A stretch of DNA of 64,000 bases from Ulva prolifera. Its lineage: Eukaryota; Chlorophyta; Ulvophyceae; Ulvales; Ulvaceae. Shown here in pieces: positions 11,044-19,686 of the stretch (position 1 is its first letter; each line of letters begins with the position of its first letter). The notes under the pieces were generated by a model, which saw nothing but the letters and a program-made list of their open reading frames with translations, made no database searches and was not told where the DNA came from. Location: positions 5,036,354 to 5,100,353 of the forward strand of contig CM041198.1 in NCBI GenBank assembly GCA_023078555.1, written 5' to 3'. Made by a program: the position numbers and the translations under genes.

Positions 11044-12441
11044 ATGTGTAGTGTTGTTCTAGAGTGCATCGAGATGAATTCCAGGGCTGTGTATGATGGC
11101 GACGGCGTACGCTGTCCTGTTGCCACCTGGTCTGATAGTGACGACGATCTCATGATACACGAGTACATGAACAGTGAAAATAAGTGGCTAGATGAACTTG
11201 AGCCAATGGATCTCGAGTATATACGGGAATTGCGTCGAATCCGGGTCGGGAGGAGAGTATTGACATGGATGTACAGCGGCAATTTGCTGCAGTGCATCGA
11301 AGGCGATCACCCAATTCCCGGCATGAACTGGGACAATCTTCCTCCTGACGAGAGGAGGCGTCGCTGGATGGACTTGTGCCGTATGCCACCTGCTGCTTTT
11401 GATGACTTGTATGACATGGTGGTGGATTATATTCCAGAGTCAACTCCAGTGGTCCCCACACACAGGCACTATTCGAAAAGGGCAAAGTTGATAGTAGCAC
11501 TTTACTTTCTGGCTCATGTCCCTACGTTGAGGTGCATGAGTCGCTTGTTTGGTGTACCACACAATAGCATCTCTGATATCTGTGTGAAGCCAGTCCTTGT
11601 CGCCCTTGAGATAGCTCTGCTAGAGATCCCAGAGACCAAGCAGATTCGTTTCCCCCGAACAGCAGCTGAACAAAGGCGGCTTGTTCGAGAATTTAGGGGC
11701 AAATGGCATCTACCGGCCATTGGTGCAGTTGATGGTAGTCTGATCCCCGAACGCAAGCCATCCAGTGCACAGGCTGGTGGCGATGCAGATGCTTTCTGGA
11801 GCTACAAAGGTAGCCCAGCAAGTCTATTATTGGCCATATGCGATGCAAACGGTCGTTTCCTATATGTCAATGCTGGGGCACCGGGCACAGTAGGTGATGC
11901 CGGTCTCTGGGGTCGATCTGACCTCTGCAAGCTCATCGACGAAGGTCTCTTTCATGGTGCCGGAGTCGAGCTGACCGCGGAGGGTGAGACACAGGTGGTG
12001 CAGCCGTTCCTGGTGGGGGACGCCGCCTTCCCCCTGGGTCCCAACATGATGAAGATTTGGGATGAGCCCGGGCCGCAGGGCATGCAGCTCTTCCGCGCTG
12101 GGGGGAAAGGCAAGTTTAATCGGTGTGTCATCAATTGCCGGCGTGGCATTGAGTGCACATTTGGTAGGCTGAAGGGCCGGTGGGCGTTCTGCCGGCGCAA
12201 CACATTTATACGTGAGCCGGCGCTGATCAGGCGAGCAGTACGTGTGTGTTGTGCCCTGCACAATTTCGTTGAGGAGCGCAATGTAGAATATCGGGAGGAG
12301 TGGCAAGCAGCGGGAAATGCAGAGCCGCAGGTGGCGAATATGGGGCCTGCACCCGCAGCACAGGCTGGTCCAGGGGGGCCTGCAGCGCGGGGCAGAGTAC
12401 TGCGGGAATTCCTGACAAAATACGTTGCATCAGTCATGTAA
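11044..12441 (+). CDS. PIF/Harbinger transposase (HARBI1-like DDE nuclease)
   Basis: 465 residues from the ATG at 11044. The DDE_4 nuclease signature is complete: GAVDGS (Asp about 230), GDAAFPL (Asp about 326) and IECTFGRLKGRW (Glu about 370). Upstream is a helical region (SRLFGVPHNSISD) typical of the helix-turn-helix part of this family. The protein catalyses cut-and-paste transposition and needs the Myb-like partner encoded on the opposite strand for nuclear entry and end recognition in characterised systems. No frameshift or premature stop is present, so the protein may be functional. It could also be spliced differently at the 5' end; nothing in the sequence demands this. Confidence 0.93.
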   Translation: MCSVVLECIEMNSRAVYDGDGVRCPVATWSDSDDDLMIHEYMNSENKWLDELEPMDLEYIRELRRIRVGRRVLTWMYSGNLLQCIEGDHPIPGMNWDNLPPDERRRRWMDLCRMPPAAFDDLYDMVVDYIPESTPVVPTHRHYSKRAKLIVALYFLAHVPTLRCMSRLFGVPHNSISDICVKPVLVALEIALLEIPETKQIRFPRTAAEQRRLVREFRGKWHLPAIGAVDGSLIPERKPSSAQAGGDADAFWSYKGSPASLLLAICDANGRFLYVNAGAPGTVGDAGLWGRSDLCKLIDEGLFHGAGVELTAEGETQVVQPFLVGDAAFPLGPNMMKIWDEPGPQGMQLFRAGGKGKFNRCVINCRRGIECTFGRLKGRWAFCRRNTFIREPALIRRAVRVCCALHNFVEERNVEYREEWQAAGNAEPQVANMGPAPAAQAGPGGPAARGRVLREFLTKYVASVM

Positions 12442-12627
12442 CCTGTGTATGGTCTGTTGTTCGAGATGCATGCGTAATTGCGGTGAATATCAAGTACACT
12501 GTCTTGCAATTCATGCATGAATTGGTACATGGCCTAGTGCTCAAATCGAATAGATTGTATGGCACCACCGAGTTGTGGTATACTGCCACCAATCTCATGA
12601 ACAAGCGAGCATCCCCGCGAACCACGA

Positions 12628-13995
12628 CTACACAGTGGCCTGCTGCCTTGCCCTCTGGCGGTCAACAGCATCATGTGCTTTCTCCATCGCCTTGGATGGA
12701 GACAGCTCAGGATTCTGCCTCATATATATGTCCACAAGCTTGTCCAGCCTCTGCTGATCGATCTGAGCCGAAGCAATCGCAGCAGCGGCAGCAGCTTTCT
12801 CGCGCTCTATTTCCACGAGAGCGGCCGTCTGCCTCTCCAAGGCAGCAACCTTACTCTGCGTTGTCTCCCTCATGACACTCCCAAACATTTTACCCCGCAT
12901 CTGCTCACACTCTTTCGCAGAATCCGCCCGCTGCGATTCAACCTGTGCAGCCAGGCGGCGGTCACGCCCGCTCTCCCGCTTGATCACACCCACCTCACTC
13001 TTCCTCCCCTCGCTACTGCCCCCGGCACTCGCCTTCCGCTTGAGGCTGATCGGTTTGACCACCGCCTCCCGAGCAGCCTTCCGCGTGAGGTGGCGTGCCC
13101 TGCGCTCATTGTACTCATCAGACCCTACGCCGGTCGGGTTCACCAAACCCTGGCCTTCCATGGAGGAGTCCCATGAAGACTCCGCCTCGAGCACGGGTGG
13201 GGGGGGCACCTCCATGGCATCGTCCGTATCCGATGCGATAGCAAAGGCAATGGCTGCAGATGCAGCAACTGCACTCTGGCGCCGTGGCGCCTTGCTACTC
13301 TTGCAGACATCTGCAACCACTACAGTCTCACCCTGATCATCCTCCTCAGTCACTCCCGCCGGTGCGCGCGAAAGGCCAACGAGGGCCGCCGCAGCACCCC
13401 CCTTTGTAGGCTGATCAGGCCCCTGGCCACCATGAGGCCCACCCTCGCCCCCAGACCCACCCCCGGCCCCGGCGCCCCCTGCTCTGGGTGGGGTCAGCGT
13501 GGTGCTGCTATGGCATTCATCGAACCGTGAGCTCCGGCGCCACTGATTGTGGAAGCGGGAGAACAAATGCCACCCCTGCTCGGTGGCCTCCGTGATTGCA
13601 TCATTGGCACTCTTGGGAAGAGATTCATCCCCAGAAAGGCCGGTCTGACCCTTCGACATGCTGGCCGTGACCTGATACTTGGCCTTCACCACACGGTACT
13701 TCGACATCCACCTCTTCCAGACGTTCTTCACCGCAGGGCCGTCCATGTACTTACTTTCTTTGTATTGTTTCACAGCGTTCTTGGCACACGTTGCGTTGTG
13801 CCTGTCCATCTCAGCAATGAGCGGTGCCACGGTCTCGACATAGTCTTTCGAGACCTTCTCAAACAAGACCGCCGACTTGCCCTCGGCCATGACACCGTCC
13901 CGGAGGCCACCGATCGGAGGATATCGCAAGAAACTATCCAACAGAACCTCTTCCTGCTCACGAGAGAGGTGTCCCTTGCTGGTACACGCAGACAT
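12628..13995 (-). CDS. Harbinger Myb/SANT-like accessory protein
   Basis: The frame is open from 14232, but the ATG at 13995 (MSACTSKGHLSREQEE) is the more plausible start because residues before it are low-complexity. That gives 455 residues. The N-terminal ~130 residues match the Myb/SANT-like domain of PIF/Harbinger second proteins, including VWKRWMSKYRVVKAKY. A glycine- and serine-rich linker follows, then a basic stretch and a C-terminal predicted coiled coil (ALERQTAALVEIEREKAAAA). The family binds transposon ends and escorts the transposase into the nucleus. It converges with the transposase gene with 186 bp between the stops. Confidence 0.85.
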   Translation of the reverse strand: MSACTSKGHLSREQEEVLLDSFLRYPPIGGLRDGVMAEGKSAVLFEKVSKDYVETVAPLIAEMDRHNATCAKNAVKQYKESKYMDGPAVKNVWKRWMSKYRVVKAKYQVTASMSKGQTGLSGDESLPKSANDAITEATEQGWHLFSRFHNQWRRSSRFDECHSSTTLTPPRAGGAGAGGGSGGEGGPHGGQGPDQPTKGGAAAALVGLSRAPAGVTEEDDQGETVVVADVCKSSKAPRRQSAVAASAAIAFAIASDTDDAMEVPPPPVLEAESSWDSSMEGQGLVNPTGVGSDEYNERRARHLTRKAAREAVVKPISLKRKASAGGSSEGRKSEVGVIKRESGRDRRLAAQVESQRADSAKECEQMRGKMFGSVMRETTQSKVAALERQTAALVEIEREKAAAAAAIASAQIDQQRLDKLVDIYMRQNPELSPSKAMEKAHDAVDRQRARQQATV

Positions 13996-14399
13996 GATGA
14001 TAATCGGAAACAGACAGTCAAAATAACGATCAGAGACGACGAGCAGAAGTGTATAATACTTGAATAACAATTCAGGAACAATATAAATTAACTTGGCCAT
14101 GGTCAGAGCCCGTTGTGACGACCTCGTGAGGGCATGCGTCCTAGCTCGCGACCTCGTCCGCGTCCGCCGACATGCGTCCAGGCAATGTGTACCCCCCCCC
14201 CGGGGGGGGGTCACATACCCCACCGGACACATTCGTGGGTCACATCACGCATCATCAAATAAATGTTAAACAACATCGAATTAGGACAAACGACCGATCC
14301 ACAAGTACTTCAATGATGGTTATATGTATAGTTTACGCTTCGTTCGGGTCTTTTGCAACTTTTTTATTTACCGAGGTCAGTCCACTGAACACGGCCTTA

Positions 14400-16535
14400 A
14401 GGCCGCGACCATGAACTCTCCCCCTTTGTCGGTGTGTAGGATGCGCACACCCGGTTCACCTGGCTTCACCACATTCACCCGAATGCGTTCAATAATGTAA
14501 GAGATCATGGCCGCAGCCTCACTCTTTTTGCGCAGACCGACCACGAAAGTATAACGGGTAAAGGCACACATCACAAACAAAACATATTTCACACCACCAA
14601 TTCCTACTGGAGAGACAGGACCAGCTAAATCGGCGTGCAGTTGCTCACCAGGCCACTTGGCCTGGCCCATGAGCTCACGATCATTGGCAGAGAACTTGCC
14701 CGCAGGCACTTTGCCAATTCTGCAGCCGTGACACCGATTCCCCAGTGGCTCGGAATCGACATCCAAATTCAAATGACCATAAAATTCGGAATTGGATTGC
14801 ATTCGCTTGAGAACCCAATTTGACTGGTGAAAAGACAAATGCGCAAGAAAAGCAGGTTCCAGCAAATATGCATCATATGGGACCTCAGCTCCCCCGGCAT
14901 TGGGTCGCTGCAGGTCAACGGCCGCGACCGCCACATGATGCCACTGCTGTTGATCCTCAATGACTGAGGTCGGACTGCTCTGGTTAGACCAGACTACCCC
15001 CCTAGTGACAGGCGCACCGACGAGAATGGGTTTGGTATCTACTGCCATTTTAAACGCAAAGACAGGGTGACCATCCACATCTAGTTCCTGATATTTGATG
15101 TCATCTTCTACGTCGGTAGCCATATCACCCAGACCAGGAACATACAACACATTTCTACGCGTGTCTAGGAACATCTGTTCATGTCTAAGACCCATCGTGC
15201 TGAGCAGGTTGTACGGACATTCAGGAGCATAGTAAACACCAGGGATTTCCACATCCAGCGCATGCTTGTTCCCATGCTTGTCCACATAAGTACCCAGGTT
15301 CACGTGAATGGTTCCCCTGCCCATGATAGAAAGCTGCCCTGGTCCCGCAAGATTGGCAACTTTTTGACACGGACCGTACTCAGTGAACATTTCACGATTT
15401 CCTACTATATGCATGTCCGACCCACTATCAACAATGATGTTCCACGGCATAGACGCGTCCGGCTGTGGATACTTGTCAGGCATTTCTACAGTGCAAACAT
15501 CCTTGGCCGCAGCCTGTTTGCGTTGGGGGCAGTTCGCACGCAAATGTCCCTTCTTCTTGCAGAAGAAACAGGTCCTGGTCTCCTCGCGAAGAGCCTGGCC
15601 GGCTGCGAGAGCAGCGACCACAGGGCCATCACCACGGTGCTGCTTGCGCCAGCCATGGCCTGGTTTGCCCACGGGCGCCCTAGACCTAGCCTGCAGCTGC
15701 CGCTGTTGTTTGAGCAAGTCAGCATGCTCAGTTAAACGCGATATGATCACATGGGGGGAGGAGTGTTGAACTTCGCCGCGCACAGCGTTGAACTCCTCCC
15801 CCACTTCTAACAGTTTCAAACGGAGCCATCGCTGGCCCACATCGGCACCTAGTGCCTCCAGTTGAGTGTATACACTCATCACATTACCACAATATGTCGC
15901 AACATCTTTATTGTTTTGTGACAAAGAATTAAACCGACTCCACAGTCTGTGGATTTCGGCTTCGGTGCTAGGTCTGTACTTTGTTGTCAAGTAAGACCAT
16001 GCTTCACACAGGTGTGACATGCGATAGACAGTCGTCCTATCCGCGTCAGGCAAAGACATTAGGACCTGTGTCCTCGCCCTAGCGTGAACACTCTGTTCGT
16101 CCGCAGACGGTGCGTGCTGCAACAAATGATCTAATTCGAATTGGCCTAACCACAAAAAGACTTTCTGTTCGTACGCAACGAAACTTTCAGTCTTAAAATT
16201 CCATTCAAGGAGTTTTCCTTTCGTCAAATCAGGTTCGCTACGTCCCCGAGATGCACGCAGCGCCTCGGTCAACGTTTCGAGTGATATGACAGACTCAGTG
16301 TGACCAGGATCGTTCACAACATGAGAGGGAAAAGGCACCTGCTGGCTGCTCTGCCCAGTGTGGGAAGAGGGTCGTGGCCGGACAATTCTCCGCCCCGGAG
16401 CAACATACCCGCAGGCTGTTCTCCGTCAGGGAGCTGCTGGTCAGCGTCCCTGTCGACGAGAGGCCGCTGGTCAGCATCGTCACGCCTCTCCTCGCGAGGA
16501 GAGTTGGCGTTGGAGTTGGCATTGGAAAGAGACAT
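14400..16535 (-). pseudogene. copia-2 gag, protease and N-terminal integrase
   Basis: The long minus-strand frame begins at about 16338 without an ATG. The first sensible ATG is at 16535 in another frame (MSLSNANSNANS), so a one-base shift near 16340 probably separates them. In order I see a UBN2-type gag, a zinc knuckle (CFFCKKKGHLRANC, about 15530-15575), a protease motif VDSGSDMHIV, the integrase zinc finger (H...CHGCRIGK) and the first part of the integrase core (LHADLAGPV, then HTDKGGEF). The frame is cut at 14397-14399 by Harbinger, and its continuation lies at 10860 and below. Confidence 0.9.
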
Positions 16536-16822
16536 CCTGCATTAGGACAGACGGTTGTTTGTTGCGCGCAGCAACTAACCGGTGGGATGGCTCGCAAGCC
16601 GACAGGTTGAGAAAAATAAGCGAACGCGTTCGCTTTTCTCAGCGCTGATCATTAAAACAAGCTTCTCGAATTGTGTCTAACAACAATATACTACGAGAAA
16701 GCTAAATGATGCCTGCGCTTTTGACCGCAGTCTGAGCGCCGGCAGAACAGTGGAATGCCCGCCGTGTCTGCGCACAGACATTGGCCGACGACTTTCCTGA
16801 ACAAGACCATCTACAGACATAA

Positions 16823-16842
16823 CGCTAACATCATCGATACCA
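16823..16842 (-). other. Primer-binding site of copia-2
   Basis: Immediately inside the 5' LTR the minus strand reads TGGTATCGATGATGTT. It begins with the TGG complementary to a tRNA CCA end, and its first seven bases match the initiator tRNA-Met site seen in many plant retrotransposons (TGGTATC). The rest differs, so the tRNA is uncertain. This is conventional 3'-end priming, unlike copia-1. Confidence 0.55.
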
Positions 16843-17191
16843 TGTCAGAAAAGGCTAATGTTGTGCAGGTCGGACGCGCAGTCCTTATGCAGGTCAGGTC
16901 AGGACAGCCAAGCATCTCATACCTGCTGCGCACAGAGGTAGGACCGAGAGATGCTTAGAGGAGAGTGCTAGTACCGGGAAACAGTAAGGAGAATGGTTAC
17001 AGATCTCAGTGTGCACAAGCTTATATGCACACTGAACACTCAAGGTTACGACGGGAAACCCTCGCGGGATCTCTCTCACTACATCGAGACAATCTCTGCT
17101 GGCGGCTTACCCCTGCACTGGATCCGCGGATCGTCAGTGCATGGGTGCACCTGTCACCACACTGCTGCCCGCAGGCTCATGCATTGTGACA
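16843..17191 (-). repeat. 5' LTR of copia-2
   Basis: 349 bp matching 1283-1631 with four substitutions. It is followed on the right by TAGTA and the resumed sequence of hAT-like copy B. Confidence 0.93.
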
Positions 17192-18519
17192 TAGTATGCC
17201 CCTAATGCATCCTGATGCGTTATAAATGGTCGGTTGTGTTGCTGCGGGCAGTACAGCGCATGCTCTGCCACGTTTGCTTCCCTGGGACGCCATCGACCGC
17301 GTCCCAGGAGCTGGCACGCACGGAGTAATTACCGGAGATATTTGAGATGTCTTTTTGGGTCTGGCGAGACTATTGCTTGCTCTCTGTCAGTCTGGGTGGG
17401 CAGATTGGCTGCTGCATTTTGTACTCCATAGTGCTGGGCGTTGTCAACAGTCAATCACGACAGGGCCAGGCATAGACTCTGCAGCACATAAGATTGGCAC
17501 GTCCTGACAGCATATGTGACACTTTCTTTCCATCCAGGTTACGTGTGACGACCTTGTTGCATACATGTGTGACTCTGTATCTCTCTGAGATAACACTAGA
17601 GAGTAGTGTATCGCCCTCTTCAGCAGATCAGGCACTGTTTAGGACCACGGCAGGCTATCTCTCGTAAAACTGTGCGTGGCTCTACTGCATGTTAGTGTGG
17701 ACTCAGGCGCACAATGACGAGCCTACGCAAGCCTCCCATTTTGTAGAATGGTGCTTGCTTGCAGTCCATGCTGATGATAGGAATGTACATGTACATCCAA
17801 CTTCATATTCTGATCGCTTTTGATGAACATTCCTGGTCGGTGGTGCTGCTGTCCCTGTGATCCAAAGGTGTACAAGGAGCACTGCTATGCAGTGTAGCAT
17901 GCCACATTGACTGATCCGGAGGTTCACGCAGTACTGTATGGACAGACATCAAATTATAGGTAGTCTGACAACAATACTGATTTAAGGTGAAGCTCACAAC
18001 ACTGGAGCTGCTGCGATGTTTTGAGTCTCTCTCTGCAACGAGCACCTCGTTCATGTGCTCTTTGTTCACCACACAAGACAGCTGCATATTTGCTAATAGT
18101 TTGGTAAGCTCGCGGAAATAATGGTACTCGTTGGGATTCACCCCGCCAGTATGTTCGCCCGCCATGATGCTGGTCGGACGTGAACACCGCACGGTGACAC
18201 AAGTGGAGTTGGCAGACAGTGGAACATCAGTGCATAACATGATAGTGTTTTTCGAGTGCTCTCTGCCCACTGATCACGATGGGCATACGCTGGGCACCGT
18301 TTGAGGCCATCTGAGCCGTCGCTGGGCAAAACGGGGGGTTTGGTCCAAAAACCCCGGTTTCGCTGGGCGTTTTCACCTGTTTCGCCCAGACTACTTATAA
18401 TCGATTCAAGAGGTTACTCCGAGTCTATAGGACGCTTCCGCGCTGTCTGGAGCTTTCTGAGGTGCTCGCGGTTCAATTGGACGTGCATGAGGCCCGAGTG
18501 CCGACCCCCCTAGATGTAC

Positions 18520-19538
18520 ACATCATACATGAGGCCACCGAACGAGCTCAACCAGAGGCAATGACAATTTGATTGGGGTCAAGTGACCCTCATCAACCCT
18601 GCTGGTGTCATGTTGTACATTTCACATCTAGGCTTTGCTTGTGATCGGCATTCCAGCAATGGGTGCGCACTGCATCAGACAGACAATTCTATACATGGAA
18701 AACTTCATGCTGCCCATTGAGTTTCTCGCAACTAGGTACCTGCTGCAGTGTTTTCTTCATATGGCGTCGTCAATTAAGCAGATGCTGGCGTCAGTATGTC
18801 AGTGGGGCAGGCATCACGACTTTGTACTTTGACACCCTTCTGCACAGCTTGCCATGTATCTATGCTTCTGCTGGCAAAACTCGACCGACAGCTGATGCTA
18901 GAATGCAGGTCAAGATCTTTCTGCAACAGGTGCCTCTTCGGACCTGCAGTAGACCCATATACCCGATAACGTTGCAAGCCCCATGAGACTCATCATTCTC
19001 TGGCCATGAGAAACCCGATCAACATCAGCAACCGCAATCCACACACATGCCCACGACCGCTTCACTGACTCAATGCCCAAGCCATGCAGATGGCTTTCAT
19101 GACCAACCTGCACTCGCAAACATGGCATCATGCACGCACTCATGCACAAATGTTTGCACCATGATGCAAGTGGGGATGTCCTTGAGGCAGCATGAAGACA
19201 TAAAACCAGAGCCACACATGGAACCGCAAGCAAGTGTGCAACGGTTGACTGGGGCCCCGCTCATGCATGCGACCTCAGACAGTGTCACGCACAATTCATT
19301 TAAATACCCAGGCTGTGCTCTGCAACGCTGCTATGCAGAACCTGGCCTGTATATAAATCACACAAGCTGTTGGATGGTGGTAACACACCGGCACAGCTGC
19401 ATTACCAAAGAACGCTGATATCTGTGCCAATGCATTCTGCCACCCCTGGCACTGCATCAAGGCAGCAGCGCACCAGCACACAGCCACCTGTGACGTTCGC
19501 ATGCAGCAGACCCGGGGCCGCGGTGGTCACTCGATACC
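18520..19538. other. Host sequence between the nest and DCP2, no gene seen
   Basis: Only short frames without recognisable domains occur. The right part probably contains the 3' untranslated region of DCP2, which is transcribed leftwards. Confidence 0.5.
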
Positions 19539-19610
19539 TTCACATGACCGAGCAGATCGAAAGCTTTCCCGACGGTCAGTTGTGCGTGTCGATCTGCTCG
19601 GTCATGTGAA
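19539..19610 (-). other. Perfect 22-bp hairpin in the presumed DCP2 3' UTR
   Basis: The arms 19539-19560 and 19589-19610 are exact reverse complements (inner part GACCGAGCAGATCGA) around a 28-nt loop. It starts 77 nt beyond the DCP2 stop on the minus strand. It could act in mRNA stability, as a small-RNA precursor or as a protein-binding stem; the sequence cannot decide. Confidence 0.85.
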
Positions 19611-19686
19611 CGTGTATGACTACTTCACCTCCGGGGAAACACGAGAGGAAGTGCAGTCCCAAGCCGGGGTGCAGTCGCTGTGCGGT

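Larger units (their letters stand above)
10861..14396 (+). mobile_element. PIF/Harbinger DNA transposon, complete with both genes
   Basis: The 3536-bp element has 15-bp inverted termini GGCCGTGTTCAGTGG and a TTA target duplication (10858-10860 and 14397-14399), the three-base TWA-type site typical of PIF/Harbinger. Excising it with one TTA restores the copia-2 integrase frame exactly. It carries the two genes expected of autonomous members, a DDE transposase and a Myb/SANT-like protein, here converging tail to tail. A second near-copy of the terminus (GCCGTGTTCAGTGGC) lies inside the left end at 10935-10950. Confidence 0.95.
1283..17191 (-). mobile_element. Ty1/copia retrotransposon copia-2, split by two later insertions
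   Basis: The two 349-bp LTRs (5' LTR 16843-17191, 3' LTR 1283-1631) begin TGTCA and end TGACA and differ at four positions by my reading. They are flanked by TAGTA (1278-1282 and 17192-17196). Removing the Harbinger element (3536 bp plus TTA) and hAT-like copy A with its contents (5790 bp plus 8 bp) leaves about 6.57 kb. In minus-strand order the interior holds gag, zinc knuckle, protease, integrase, reverse transcriptase and RNase H, the Ty1/copia order. The coding frame is broken by the two insertions and by at least one frameshift, so this copy is dead. Confidence 0.93.
1015..18511 (-). mobile_element. hAT-like non-autonomous DNA transposon, copy B (outermost layer of the nest)
   Basis: Both ends start AGGGGGGTCGGCACTC in inverted orientation. 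The terminal inverted repeat is imperfect, about 115 bp, and ends near a shared GAAT. The element is flanked by a perfect 8-bp duplication, AGATGTAC (1007-1014 and 18512-18519). Removing copia-2 and one copy of its 5-bp duplication leaves 1583 bp, against 1580 bp for copy A. Several GCCCAGCG/CGCTGGGC motifs lie just inside each end, like the subterminal repeats hAT transposases bind. No transposase frame is present. An 8-bp duplication and an A/G-rich terminus fit hAT, but the superfamily is inferred. Strand is arbitrary: copy A is taken as plus, and copy B is inverted relative to it. Confidence 0.85.
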
